NCBI GenBank assembly: GCA_029168955.1
Contig: JAPDOI010000209.1
Coordinates: forward strand, 186,001 to 250,000
Length of the DNA: 64,000 bases
Direction of reading: 5' to 3'
Source of the DNA: Aplectana chamaeleonis
Taxonomy: Eukaryota; Nematoda; Chromadorea; Rhabditida; Cosmocercidae
Shown in pieces: positions 21,645 to 32,323 of the stretch. Every line of letters starts with the position of its first letter. Within the stretch, counting starts at the first letter, position 1. The translations under genes were made by a program, and so were the position numbers. The notes beneath the pieces were generated by a model. The model did no database searches, was not told the origin of the DNA, and saw nothing but the letters and a program-made list of their open reading frames with translations.

Positions 21645-24009
21645 AGGCTGCTTGCCGATTCGACAGTTGACACAACTGAAACAAACGTCGAATAATGTGT
21701 GTGCCGTCTGTAACCACGCACATTACACGGCAATTACGCGCAAATTTCTAAATTGTCTCCGGTTAGGGGAAAATGTTCTCTATAGAACTATAGTGCTGGA
21801 TTGAAAGAAAGGGAAATACTCTTTCTGTTTGTTTTTTGTCAAATACAACATTTAAGCGTGGGTGAGTATTCATGCAGAGGAACAGTTCCTTTGAAATGAT
21901 CGTTTTGAGGTGGGGTCTCACTATGGAACTACTATTTGTCATTCTACCGCTTTCCACATGAAATGTAGTTTTCTAGGACCGACGTTCTAGAAAATCTGGA
22001 AAGCAGAGTTATGAGGCATTTTTCAAAGCCTTGCGGTTGTGTAATGGGTACCCATCAGACAATTTTGGAGGAGTTTTGAAGAAAAATTTCCCGATTCCAC
22101 TTTAAAACTTGTATGTAGGGGTGATTTAAGGTGCTGAACACGAATCTAGAAACCGCTTCGTTTCGGAATCCTGAAGTTTACTGTTGGTTACGGTTGATGG
22201 TAAAAATGCCATTTAGGGGACTAAACCCACCTTAGTAATTAGAAAATCGACAAATGCTTTGAGAAAGATTTGCATTGACCGTGGCAGGACGGCACCACAA
22301 CCCCAGACCGCGCCGGGCCGATGCGCAGCGACCAGGCACTATGATCCGAGCCCGTGCCGCGACACTGTAGCAACGGCTCCGGAATCTTGGAAGATTCCTT
22401 CTTGACGCAACAGTACAGCAACGGCGCAGCAATCATGAACAGTACCAGGCGATCAAGCGAAGCGTTGGCCTCGCAACAGCTTTCGCGCCGGCTTCGCGAT
22501 ATTATCACCGCGACGCCACCGCAACAGTGGCGAGACATGAAAAATGGTAAAGAGAATGATCACGGTCCTGATTTGTTTATCGCTGCATGCACAGCCGGTA
22601 TAAAAAGGTGCACTCCCACTGCTCACTCGAGTCCTCATTCTGCATTCTGATGCCGACCATGGAAAAGTGACTTCGAGGTCCCTCTCCAGAGGCGAGCAAG
22701 GTATTTTTGACCGCTGGGGATAGGGGATCCCACGGCTGGGGTGTGGGGCGGTTTTCGCCGCTGTCCGCAGTGAGGGTGGTTCCTCACCGCAGACCTCGGC
22801 GAAGGATTAAGCCTCTTGTCGGACCTAGGCGGTGCTTTCTTTCTGGGGGGGGAGGCAGCCAGATTCAGGCACCGTCGCGGCCTGAACTCAGGCACCGTCA
22901 TCGAGATAGGGTTGAGGTAATTCCAGGAATTAGGTTTGCGAGCCGTCGGGTCCTGGATTAAGATACCGACGCTGGGAGTTGATGCAATGGCATGTAAGCT
23001 GGCTGGGTGGGGACTCCTGAATAAACACTACCCTGCAGGCACCGATTAGGAGCCTTCAAGGCAGGGTTGGTCTGCCCGCCGGTGCAAATTTTCTCCAGAG
23101 TGGACATTAAATTCGTATTGACCACCACGACTAAGCCCCCGCATTCAAGATTTTGGTGAGGTCAAGTCTGGAGACTTCAGACCAATCCTACCGTATACCC
23201 ACCTTAATCTGTCAAAAATCTATAAACTAACTGATCGTGTTCCAGCACTCATAATAATCCCCTTGAAAAAGGAACAATTTGAGCCACATATCTATCGTGT
23301 AGCATACCGGAAATCGTCAAAGTCGCGGTTTTTGATTCGTGATCAGCATAGTAAATAGACCCCTTTAGAGAAGTTTTGAACCAAATCTAAAACTGTTTTT
23401 CTTGAACGCTTTCTGTAGAACCCTCTAATTGTTATAAGTAAACGCTGGGAGCCGACAATCCGTACAGGAAAAATGTTCTCTCACCCCACACTCCCGTATT
23501 TGGGGGTTATGATGAAAGATGAGCACGATTATGCGGTCCTTCTCCCAGAATTTTCGGAAGCTCTATTGCTGGGCGTTTCGGAGGTCCAATGAATTCACTG
23601 GAAATCAAGGGAAAACGCCTATAAATTTTTTTAGGATCCTACTATGTACTACTTCTGTCAGACAAATAGGTTGTCTTTTCTTCATAACGAAGACTCATAA
23701 AAAGGTTAATATCCTCGGCATGGACTATCCGAAATGATATCGCAAAGTTGCTCAGCACCCCAGATCACCCCCACATACAAGTTTTGAGTCGAATCAGGAA
23801 GATTTTTTCCCCGCTTAAAACCTTGTATTTGACAAAGAAACAGGCCGTATTCCTTCCAATCTAGCACTATAGTTCTATAGAGAACATTTTCCTCAACCGG
23901 GGACAATTTAGAAATTTGCGCGTAAGTGCCTTGTATTGTGTGTGGTTACAGACGGCGCACATTATTCGACGCTTGTTTCAGTTGTGTCAACTGTCGAATC
24001 GGCAACAGT
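21645..24009. mobile_element. 2365-bp long-TIR insertion
   Basis: Flanked by perfect 9-bp duplications CCTCGTAAA at 21636-21644 and 24010-24018. The terminal repeats share TTGCCGATTCGACAGTTGAC and stay similar for over 200 bp (for example GTTCTCTATAGAACTATAGT on both sides). Further inward they are diverged but still inverted (AAACTTGTATGTRGGGGTGA). No transposase was seen. The 9-bp duplication and long TIRs fit a non-autonomous Mutator-like or foldback element. It is younger than the Jockey-like copy it splits. Confidence 0.85.
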
Positions 24010-24018
24010 CCTCGTAAA

Positions 24019-24445
24019 GTTGATGCACAGAGATGGGCCGACTCCAACATGGGAAGGCTTGTCTTCTGCGTGAGGAACACACCCAGTTTGTTCGAGGATA
24101 TCTAACAAAGGAGGCTATGAACCCTATCTTAGGAGCAGTGCCGCCTCGGGTTTGCGAGTCCGAGTCTCAACTCGGCAGACGAGCCAGATGTGCTCTTGCC
24201 TAGCTGCGCTGTGGTCATTCTATTCTGCTCGTTTTACGTCAACAAGATCGACAGCAGCCGAACAGACGCATACCCGGACTGTGGTGCTCCCAGACACGAC
24301 ACGACACGGCGCACTTATTCATGTGCCCGAAGCGACCTACCTCCTTAACCACAATGGACCTTTGGACGAATCCCAGAAGGCCGCCCAGTTCCTCAATCTA
24401 TGACAAAAACCACTTTGAGGCTGCAGAAGAAGAAGAAGAAGAAGA
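24019..24445 (+). mobile_element. Jockey-like retrotransposon, 3' remainder
   Basis: Continuation of the copy at 18835-21635 beyond the insertion. It encodes the diverged C-terminus and ends GGCTGCAGAAGAAGAAGAAG, a GAA microsatellite tail longer than in the other copies. Confidence 0.85.
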
Positions 24446-24612
24446 TCTGCTAGTGTGCTTCCTTTTCCTAGGGCGCAAGGCGAGAGGCATGCGCCCAAGA
24501 GAGTGCGCGACGACGGAGGAAAAACGGTGAGAAACGCATGCTCACTTGTGGCTTGCCCTTAGACCCGCCCCCACACCTCCATGCGCGTAACCTAGCTCCG
24601 CGCGCCTCAATC

Positions 24613-24984
24613 TTACATCTTACAAATCATATTTAGCGGCCAAACCTCAGGAACGCGATCTACTAAATGCTTAATCCACTCAAATTTTTGCCTTTGACTA
24701 GGCGCACCAGGAGATTCAGTGCGTGATTCCTGGATAGTTAATGTTTGGCAGAGAAAAAAGTTGCGACACAGCTACTTGGCACGAAAACATCCGATCAATA
24801 ACCTCACGCTTTCAATCCAGCGGGAAGCGGCGTCGCAGCTGTCTTTTTGCGACACAATGGCTGCAAATAGCGCGTAATCAGAGGATATCCACCGTTGAGC
24901 AGATTTTTGACCCGCCTCTGCACATACAGTCGACGCATAATTGTTCGACTTATCGGTGTGTCTCTGAATGTCCACAAATGCCAT
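24613..24984 (-). CDS. small two-exon gene, 97 aa
   Basis: Exon 1 (24984-24808) starts with ATG and encodes MAFVDIQRHTDKSNN... with SAQRWISSDYALFAAIV, and exon 2 (24729-24613) encodes ESRTESPGAPSQRQK..., WIKHLVDRVPEVWPL and ends at TAA. The 78-nt intron has donor GTGAGG and acceptor AACTATCCAG and joins in phase 0. A donor-like TTTGTAAGA lies just before the stop, so a further exon is possible. No family recognised. The Jockey-like element ends about 170 bp downstream. Confidence 0.55.
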
Positions 24985-26314
24985 TCCACGTCAACGTACG
25001 CCATTCCTTGTCTTGAGCACAAAACACCGACCCGATGAACGGTTCCAAGCCAAACATATGTTGGCTAACCTCTACTCCCTCACTTCCTGAGTTGGAATGG
25101 CCGCGGACGCTGATTTAGGCGACACAATCATGGCTGGCCGAAAGGCAGGGGGAGCAAAAAGCAATTGGTCAACTACTGCCGCGACGCGACTGTCACAGTC
25201 AAGGAATTCGCATTCTCCCCAAATTCAGCCCCTTCTGGAGATTGCGTCGTCTCGGTCTCTGGAACAGGGTTAAGCAGGGCGTTGTGTAACTTTCCGAGAT
25301 CGGGGCCACGAAGGTTTTTTTCCAAAACTCCACAAATTTTGCAATCACCCCAAGGTGTAATTTTCGCGCACTTTCTGCAGAAAAAAAACGTAATTTTTTG
25401 ACAATGAAAAATGATTTCAATCTACCTCACTTGCAGAAATTTTCATTTCTGGCGCGAAATTTTCGCGATCCCTCCCCCTAGGCTTCAATTCCGGCCCAAA
25501 AAATACGACCCCCCGCTGAGAAATTTCACAACCTCGCTTCACCTTGCTCCGTATGTAACCAATTTGGAGGCGGATTGTGAGAAGCGGTTGAAATTTGTCA
25601 TGACTTGTGAATGAGACCCCCAACAGTGATCAGAGTTCGAGTCCGGGAATTCAATCCGCGGCCATAGATCCAAGGGAGGCGTCCTTTACCACCCCTTGAT
25701 CGGATACAGATCCCATTTCGGACATCGTGTCTCTAAGGGTTCAGTACCCTTATCAAGAAAAGTAAGATGTCGCTCCCAGCGTCAAGCGGGGTTGTGTCGC
25801 GCCACAACGCTTGGCAGGGAGAGAGGTCGCGAGGATGCTAGACTAGATTAAAACAGTATTCTGAACGATTGGAAGCCGTACAAGTTTTGTGCAGAAACTT
25901 AAAGTTTTAGATGTGGTTGGTTAAGTTCTTCAAAATTTCTTGGTCACGGAGGCTCGGTCCATAGCAGACGTCCTAGCGTCAAGTGACGCCGGGGGTTTGC
26001 ATCTTCAACATTCGTTATTGATCTGACTCCGCAGCGAGTCGCTGACGGTGGAGGCATGGCTACATTAGCGGCTGTCACTAATATTATCAATACCATCGTT
26101 ACCCCGTGCCGTCCTCGAGCACGTTGCATGCGCCAGCCGTCGAGCGTCATGCGCCAGCGTTCGAGCCGCAACTTGACGCCTGCCGCTGGTCGCTGACGCC
26201 TGCGGCTAGTCATTGACGCCCGCCGTCTGCAATGGACGGAACCTAACCCCTCACCCTTCTCCTAAAACATAAATCAGCACCCTATCCTGACTGATGCTAC
26301 TTTGGAACTTCCTC
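24985..26314. other. dispersed repeats, no gene seen
   Basis: Near 25460-25610 lies an inverted relative of the 14.2-14.6 kb element (GCGATCCCTCCCCC). Near 26130-26230 are degenerate repeats of GGCGTCA/TGACGCC type. No supported coding sequence. Confidence 0.4.
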
Positions 26315-26446
26315 AGGTGCTGGTCGCAATGTTTCCAGTCGCAGATGGAGCGTGGGAAAGGGGGAGGAGCGAAGTGCGCGACGAATCACGGCCCTCGTCC
26401 AATAACGCACTTCGCTCCTCGATAGAAAACATTACGACTACCACCT
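26315..26446. mobile_element. palindromic MITE with 9-bp target duplication
   Basis: A 132-bp element with ends AGGTGCTGGTCGCAATGTTT and CATTACGACTACCACCT, flanked by AACTTCCTC at 26306-26314 and 26447-26455. Its ends resemble those of the 17216-17390 and 28174-28333 elements (GGTGNTGGYCG), so they may share a transposase. Confidence 0.8.
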
Positions 26447-26639
26447 AACTTCCTCAGAAAATACACGGTTTACGAAAGTTAGAAATGTTATAAGGTCCAT
26501 CTCTAGTGGTGGGGGAGCCGCACCGCGCCATAGCTGAGTGCGAGCCAGGCCATCATTGAAACAAAAGTCACCCTTCCATGCCGTCAGACCACCCGATTTT
26601 TGCCGAAGTCCATTTCAAACCAGCAAAAAATTAACCTAC

Positions 26640-26904
26640 CGAAAGGGTCTTCCTCTGCAACATCTGAGCAGCCCGGATAATCCCCATCAGTATCGAAGCA
26701 AGAGACTTCTCTCTCTTCTTCCGTGGTTTCCTCAAACGTGGTAATATCGATCGTATCGCCTAAACATTGAATACAGTCAGTACATACATCTTTCCTGTAA
26801 GCTAAAATGTATGATAAACCCTGTATATATAGAAAAGACACACCCCCGCCACTCGTCAGTGTTGACAGCAAGCTTCCACTTGTTTCAGGGTCATTCGTTG
26901 ACAT
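26640..26904 (-). CDS. acidic protein gene, first two exons
   Basis: Exon 1 (26904-26844) reads MSTNDPETSGSLLSTLTSGG and exon 2 (26759-26640) reads DTIDITTFEETTEEEREV... to EEDPF, ending at donor GTAGGT in phase 1. The 84-nt intron joins in phase 1 with donor GTGTGT and acceptor CAATGTTTAG. A strong acceptor (TTTTCTTTGAAG) ends only 2 nt before the ATG, the position expected for SL trans-splicing. The product is very acidic. Downstream exons were not found and may lie beyond the MITE at 26315-26446. No family recognised. Confidence 0.55.
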
Positions 26905-27039
26905 GACTTCAAAGAAAACGATTAGACTAAACTTCTTAGAGCGAAAACGGGTTTTTATGAATGTAACATGGAAACAAGGAAACACTGAAGGTTAAAGGTG
27001 GGCGGAACGCACGAGTCAGTTGGTCCCACAGCGAATGGG

Positions 27040-27345
27040 CGCACTGCCGTGGTCCACGGGTGCGCCCGAAGAGGCACTCTGATATGGGAGGAGCCTGAGA
27101 GCGCATGGCGCGCGCACCTTCTCGTGGACGAGTCTCTTTTACATCGCGAAGCGTTTATCTTGAATATTCCAGAAACTATTAGCCACCCTCATTAGATTTC
27201 ATCTCCACCAGATGATTACTATTTCTCCCATTCGTTTCTCTTATCCACGAGAAGCTGTCCACGAGAAGGTGCGCGGGCCATGCGCTCTGGGGCCCCGCCC
27301 ATATCGGAGTGCCTCTTTTCCCTCCCCCGTGGTCCACTGATGGCA
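27040..27345. mobile_element. foldback element
   Basis: Arms 27045-27140 and 27240-27345 are inverted copies (CTTCTCGTGGAC, AGAGCGCATGG, GAGGCACTC, GTGGTCCAC in both). A spacer of about 100 bp separates them. Confidence 0.65.
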
Positions 27346-27539
27346 CGTGGCCAAAAGGTCCAATGCGAAAAAAATGAAAAGGAAAGCAGGCAAATTAACG
27401 CTTCAATGTTGTTCATGCAGTGATTGTCAGCTGGTGTGATTTCAGATTTTAAGCATCAGTTGGTTACCTAGCTGACTTACTGATCACCGTTAGCTAGAAA
27501 CGGCTGGATATAGTGTTCCGGCCAGGTCGATGTGCATAG

Positions 27540-27850
27540 GCGCTATTCATAGTCCTAACGCCAGCGCGGAGCGCGCGTGCGCGGCGTTAGACCTCTTTCA
27601 GAGTGCGATCGCTTATCGCCGCGATGGCATGATTTGAATGCAGATCGACGGGCGACGCGATCTCGATCGATGCTCATGGTTATCATTCCATGGCTTCGCA
27701 CAGCGATCGAACTGTGAAAAAGAAGAGTATGAATTATTTCTACGTGTGTGCAGTGCTCGCGGAGACTATGAACACCTTAGAGACGACGCCATGGCAGAGC
27801 AGAAAAAAGTGGTCCTCAACTTTCAAAACGAGCAAATTGTCTAAACGCGT
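27540..27850. repeat. dispersed repeat, copy related to 33300-33490
   Basis: Starts ATTCATAGTCCTAACGCCAGCG with an internal TAACGCC...GGCGTTA hairpin, then CAGAGTGCGATCG. The second copy is more diverged. Short open frames inside are not considered genes. Confidence 0.55.
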
Positions 27851-28051
27851 TTACCATCACGATTGCAGAGGATAGTAATGGAATTAACTCATGAAATGGA
27901 AAGAAGTCGGTGACGGATTAAGAATCAAAATGAGTAAAAATTCGTCACGGACGTTGCCGCCATGGCGGAGCGGGCGTGGCGTCAGGCCATTTATACTCCC
28001 ACGCCCGAGCCGGCTTTGAGGAGTGTGAATAAAGCCTTGAAGCCGGGGTCA

Positions 28052-28455
28052 GGTATGTTGATAGAATTCACAGCGCGGGAGCAGTTTGGCTGGCACACGT
28101 GACGCGCGCGGCGGAAAACCGCTGCGCTCACGTCGTCGTTGGGGCGCGGTAACCGTGGTCCTCTGAAAAAAACGGGTGATGGTCGTAGTGTTTTGCAGCC
28201 GCAAGAGAGGCGGGGGAAACTCTGTGTTCCGTCCATATGCGCGTTGCCGCTCCCCCGTTCGTCCAATCGCGCGCGCCGCTCATACCCCGTTTTCCACCTC
28301 TCTTGCGGCTGAAATACTTCACAACCAACACCCAAAAAACTAGTTGGTGCTCGTTTAACGCGCTCAAACCACGACCTGCACGCAGCGGTTTTCCGCCGAA
28401 CGCGTCACCAGTGCCAGCCGAACTGCTCCCGCGCTGTGAATTCGATCAACATCCC
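28052..28455. mobile_element. palindromic hAT-like MITE, copy 2, split by a nested MITE
   Basis: Ends match copy 1 at 13827-14066 (ATGTTGATNGAATYCACAGC). The 8-bp flanks CGGGGTCA / CGGGGTAT agree at 6 of 8 positions. Its middle is interrupted by the 160-bp element at 28174-28333. Confidence 0.75.
28174..28333. mobile_element. nested palindromic MITE
   Basis: A 160-bp element with ends GGGTGATGGTCGTAGTGTTT and complement CAACCAACACCC; inner arms share CAGCCGCAAGAGAGG. It is directly flanked by AAAAAAC on both sides. Its ends look like the 9-bp-duplication family at 17.2 and 26.3 kb. Confidence 0.75.
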
Positions 28456-28464
28456 CGGGGTATA

Positions 28465-28612
28465 AAGGCCATACAACCGCAAAATTTTCATGGTTTCTAC
28501 GCATGCTAGTGCGGAGCGGAGGTTGGAGACAGTGGGAGAGCGCATGACACACAGAGGGAGAAGAATCGCTCGCGCCATGAGTCGTGAGAATTACGACGTT
28601 TTACAGAGGACC
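28465..28612 (+). repeat. TGCGGAGCGGAGG MITE family, copy 1
   Basis: Core GTGCGGAGCGGAGGTTRGAG with ends of ATAAAACGRCGTAATTCTCA type in inverted orientation. Other copies lie at 30030-30182, 31745-31893 and, inverted, 61835-61978. Confidence 0.7.
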
Positions 28613-28688
28613 TGCTGCGACCAACGAAGGCGGTGGCGCTTATCAGACATATCGATTTTCGGTCGATAAAGATAGTAAGCATTGTCGC

Positions 28689-28836
28689 TGATTGCCGGAG
28701 GTATGGCGTCGTTTATACGCCCGTAACCAAGCGTCGCGTCGAAGTGCACTCTTCCAATATCGACCGCGCCGCGTGATCAATATTGCAGGAATGCACTGTG
28801 CCTCGTCACACGGTGACGAGAGTATAAACGACACCC
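28689..28836. repeat. dispersed repeat, uninterrupted copy of 17120-17450
   Basis: Bounded by diverged inverted ends (GGCGTCGTTTATAC and GTATAAACGACACC). The site CGCGTGATCAATATTGCAGGAATGC is the empty counterpart of the MITE insertion at 17216-17390. Confidence 0.7.
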
Positions 28837-29387
28837 AACGACTTACCGTCATTTGAAGTAAAGTTTCACTCACCCATCTAGCCACTCCTTTAGAGTTTGC
28901 AGAAGTCATATTGAGAATGATTCCACGGCAGTGAAATCGTCGAAAAGCTGAAGAACCAGGAGCTGAGCAAGTTAAGAAGCAGCTGAGGCAGTCCGCACCC
29001 TTGCATAGATTTCTGAATAGTCTAAAAAACAGTAGACTTTATTTGCAGGTCTATTTCCCGCCAGATGACACCCTTGGTACGAGTTTAGTTAATGTTCAAC
29101 TTCTGCAAATGAGGGAGGGGGATGACAGCAGTTTAAACACCTTCTAGCCGCAACACTAATTCGACCCCGATATCTTTTGTTCAAACCTAAATCCCAGCAA
29201 TCATTATATCGTTGGGTACCCCTTCTCACCAGATTCCTAAATAATTTTTCAGATTCGAAAAAAAAATAATTCGAAGGGAGTTATCTAAAGAAAACGCTCG
29301 AGACGCGAAAACGCGTCCTCGCCCGCCTATTGGCACATTCCTACGAGTGGTAGTGTGTGCACGTCGATATTTTGCCCTTACAGGGTT
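28837..29387. other. no firm gene
   Basis: Short exon-like stretches exist on both strands (minus 28874-28947 with donor GTGAGT; plus coiled-coil-like EIVEKLKNQELSKLRSS near 28930-28985). They overlap and conflict, so none is called. Confidence 0.3.
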
Positions 29388-29850
29388 TCAATTTTCAATT
29401 CAATTTCAGTTCAGTAGCTTTATCTGGCGACAAAGAAACATACAGAATGTATGTGTTACACGTTTAAACAGGACAGCCTGGACATGCAGGCAAACAAAAT
29501 AGTAGGCAAAGAAACACTCGTACGAATAAGAGCACCCGGAATTTAAAACTTTAGCAGAAAGCACGGCCATCGACCCCATGCAATGACCTGAGGTTGAAAT
29601 GGGATAGCCTGCTTTTGAAAATCCGAAAATCCGCGGCCTCAACGATCTCTGAAGGTAATTTGTTCCAAATTGGGATGACTCTAAACTCAGGCAAACTCAA
29701 ATGTCGACAGCAGGTTTCTGAGGTGTCATCACAGAGCACATCAGCTGAGGACACGAAAAAAGCGTGATTGCGGCGCGAGAGGAACTGGTAGCACGCCGAA
29801 AGGGCCAGGTGTAGACCTCCTAACGCCGGATTTCGAGACGGCGGCATGAC
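29388..29850 (-). mobile_element. CR1-type retrotransposon, 3' end fragment
   Basis: Translation of the minus strand gives FRVIPIWNKLPSEIVEAADF, then FKSRLSHFNLRSLHGVDGRAF and a stop. This is the conserved C-terminus of CR1-clade ORF2. The 3' end is GAAATTGAATTGAAAATTGAAA, a microsatellite-like tail as is typical of this clade. Only the last ~100 codons and the 3' UTR are present, consistent with 5' truncation. Confidence 0.85.
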
Positions 29851-30029
29851 TTAACTGAAGCCTCGAAACGTTCAGCTGTCGACCTACTACCGCCGGATTT
29901 ATGGATTTTGCTGTAGACATCCTATCGCCGGACCTTTAATGAGTGTGGCCACCTTCGAAATTCGGAGCAGTTAAACGAGCTGAACCATCGCAGAATTCAG
30001 AAACTATTGCTGTATTATTACTTTACCTA

Positions 30030-30182
30030 CAGGCTATAAAACGACGAAATTCACATGGTTCCTACGCGTGCTGGTGCGGAGCGGAGGTTAGAGACAGTGA
30101 GAGAGCGGAGGGTAGACGGAGGCCCATGCGTCGTTCGCGCCGCCCGCGCCTCGAATGATGTGAATTACGCCGTTTTATAGAG
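30030..30182 (+). repeat. TGCGGAGCGGAGG MITE family, copy 2
   Basis: Clearest copy: terminal inverted repeats GCTATAAAACGACGAAATTC and the complement of GAATTACGCCGTTTTATAG enclose the conserved core. Confidence 0.75.
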
Positions 30183-30389
30183 TTTAGCTGTAATTGCAGC
30201 CGTCCCCATACTCAACTGCCCTTAAGCATGGGCATTTCGGTTTTTTCTGCCGTAATTATTATCGAGGTGTAACTCTTACCGACCTACATAATATTTGAGC
30301 TATTTCGCAGCTTCCAGTGGCCGACAGAAGAAAAAATAGTAACTGATTCTCTTCGAGCCAATTCGACTTTAGGTTTTTTGAAACATTAA

Positions 30390-30995
30390 AGGCATCGTAC
30401 ACGATGAAAACCGTATTTGGGTTTATGCGTTCATTCGGACTAGTGGGCCATGACAATGTCACTCAGAAAGTTTAGAGTTCCAAAACCGTCTCTGAGTGAA
30501 GATTCGCTCACCTCAAAAAGGCTTACTGGGTTTGGGGGGCCGGCCTTGGGGTCGATCCGTTGTTACAAGGAACAAAACTCCTGGGTTGCTGACGGCAGGC
30601 GTGCCTTGACGTGTCGTAGGGCGCAATGCACACGCCAGTCGATTTCGAATTCGACATCGATCGAAAGCAGCTGGCAGCACTGGACGCAGCAGGTTGCTGA
30701 AAGGCGAGAAAAGAAAAGGAAAAATCGATCGCTCACCTGAACCGCGTCCCCGTTGAATTGCTTCCGACGCTGCGTCATGGAACGAATTGTAAAACTGTTC
30801 CTTGCATTCTCCGCGCAACTATCCCAAGTTGACGTGGGCGCGAACTTCAAATTTGTTTTGAGTTTTCTTAAAATGGCTTTTTCTTTAGAAGTTGACGTTT
30901 TTGAGGGGTCCTTTTGCAACAGTTGGTCACTATAGGGATATAGCAACACGAAAACACCAAAAACTCAAACATGGTTTTCATCGTGTACGATGCCT
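30390..30995. mobile_element. TTAA-flanked element carrying exon-like sequence
   Basis: Perfect terminal inverted repeats AGGCATCGTACACGATGAAA (continuing a few bases) lie at both ends, directly flanked by TTAA at 30386-30389 and 30996-30999. TTAA duplication is the signature of piggyBac-type insertion. At 606 bp it has no transposase, so it would be non-autonomous. It contains two spliced-looking exons on the minus strand. Confidence 0.7.
30523..30929 (-). CDS. two-exon coding segment inside the TTAA element
   Basis: Exon 30929-30737 (64 codons, DQLLQKDPSKTSTSKEKA..., ending NGDAVQ) joins 30696-30523 (57 codons, QPAASSAASCFRSMSNS..., ending PAPQTQ, TAA) across a 40-nt intron with donor GTGAGC and acceptor CTCGCCTTTCAG, in phase 0. 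The first exon has acceptor ATCCCTATAG and phase 2. The last exon holds several cysteines. It could be captured host gene sequence or a remnant of the element's own gene. I do not recognise it. Confidence 0.5.
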
Positions 30996-31274
30996 TTAAG
31001 CAAGAAATATACAGCAATGATACAAAAACCACGAGAATTAGGCAAAGTGTCTATATATAGAACTTTTGAATATGTGATGGCAGGATTATGGTACAAAACG
31101 AGTTAATAAAATTTCTCCAATGGGCGAAGATCGCAGTTTCCGGGACTTTTTCGAAACGGGAACTCCTGGCATAGCTTCATTATCTGAGAATTTTCAATCA
31201 CCAAATCTCAAATTTGCGGGTGTTGGTATTATTCACAGTGTCTTCTCTGGTTATAACTATTTTCCTAATTGTGG

Positions 31275-31734
31275 TTAATTCTTTCCACAAATCCTTGGAA
31301 AGTGCTGAAATCTAATCTCTGAAAAAAATGGTTGATAATTGGCAAAATGATTAGGTGTAGGCAGTAAGATAAATCGTTGTGCATTTATATCAAATTCGAA
31401 GTTGATTGGCTTGAAGACGTTGGATGATGGAGATATAATGGGAATCGTACCTTCTAAACATTTCAAGAAATGCGAAACTCGCTAAATTGAGAAAAAGTTC
31501 CGCGAACACGATTTGGTACAAGGAATTAGCCTCACATAGTCTGGAATGTTTTAGGATCTTGAACAGAGTCGATGGGTTGAAAGAAGGGAACTGTGTATTC
31601 AAGTATTTTTGGTCCGTTGAACCTCTCCCGACACTTCGATGTAAAATACGAAAGCAGGGATTTCGGGTAGCGCTATTAGATATAGAAAGTGTTGCGCCTA
31701 CGAAAGGCATAGCATATTCGCTGAAAAGATACAT
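31275..31734 (-). CDS. probable exon(s) of an unidentified gene
   Basis: After a strong acceptor (TGTATCTTTTCAG) a frame reads EYAMPFVGATLSISNS..., and stays open for about 110 codons. An overlapping second frame from about 31466 reads GTIPIISPSSNVFKPINFEF... to a TAA at 31275. An internal donor GTGAGG and acceptor TTTCTCAATTTAG suggest an intron, but no single model keeps both good-looking frames. So coding sequence is likely and the splicing is unresolved. Confidence 0.35.
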
Positions 31735-31744
31735 TTAGACCGTA

Positions 31745-31893
31745 AATCAGGTAAATTCTCGTGGTTTCGGGGCGTACAGGTGCGGAGTGGAGGTTAGAGA
31801 CAGCGAAGGAGCCGAGGCCGACGGAGGCAGCAGGATCTCGCGCTCCGCACGTGCTCTGACTGATCAGAATTTCAATTTTTACAGAGGATACTC
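31745..31893 (+). repeat. TGCGGAGCGGAGG MITE family, copy 3
   Basis: Core GGTGCGGAGTGGAGGTTAGA with diverged ends. It lies just upstream of the candidate exon at 31275-31734. Confidence 0.65.
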
Positions 31894-32183
31894 AGGGGAG
31901 AAAGCCCGCTGATCTACTCTCTGTGCGTAAGGTATCCTTCATAGTCCTCACCGCAGGCACGGAATGCTCGTGACGCTCGGAATGGGCGGTGGTCCATGAA
32001 ACTTTTTACCGCGCGACACGCGCGGCACGGACAGGAAGCATTTACATATGAATTCCGCGGCAGAACCACAGATGTCTAAAGGCATCGTCTAATCTCAGGA
32101 GTAAAATTTCGTACTATGGTCGGTCCACCGTGAATAGCAACTTGCCAAGCGCGAGATCTCGATCAAATAAGGGAGAAACTACA
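31894..32183. other. no gene seen
   Basis: No open frame with splice support. Confidence 0.4.
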
Positions 32184-32323
32184 GAGGTCGGATTCATCAT
32201 TGCGTTGACGCTGGGTTTGTCGACTTGGGTTGGGTTTAGCGCGTGCACATACGCGCTGATCTCGGCGCTGCACCCAACCCAAATCCACAAACCCAGCGTT
32301 AACGCAATGAAGAATCCAGCCTC
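32184..32323. mobile_element. palindromic element
   Basis: A 140-bp hairpin; both arms carry TTGCGTTRACGCTGGGTTTG and TTGGGTTGGGT. Ends GAGGYYGGATTC. No clear target duplication. Confidence 0.75.
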
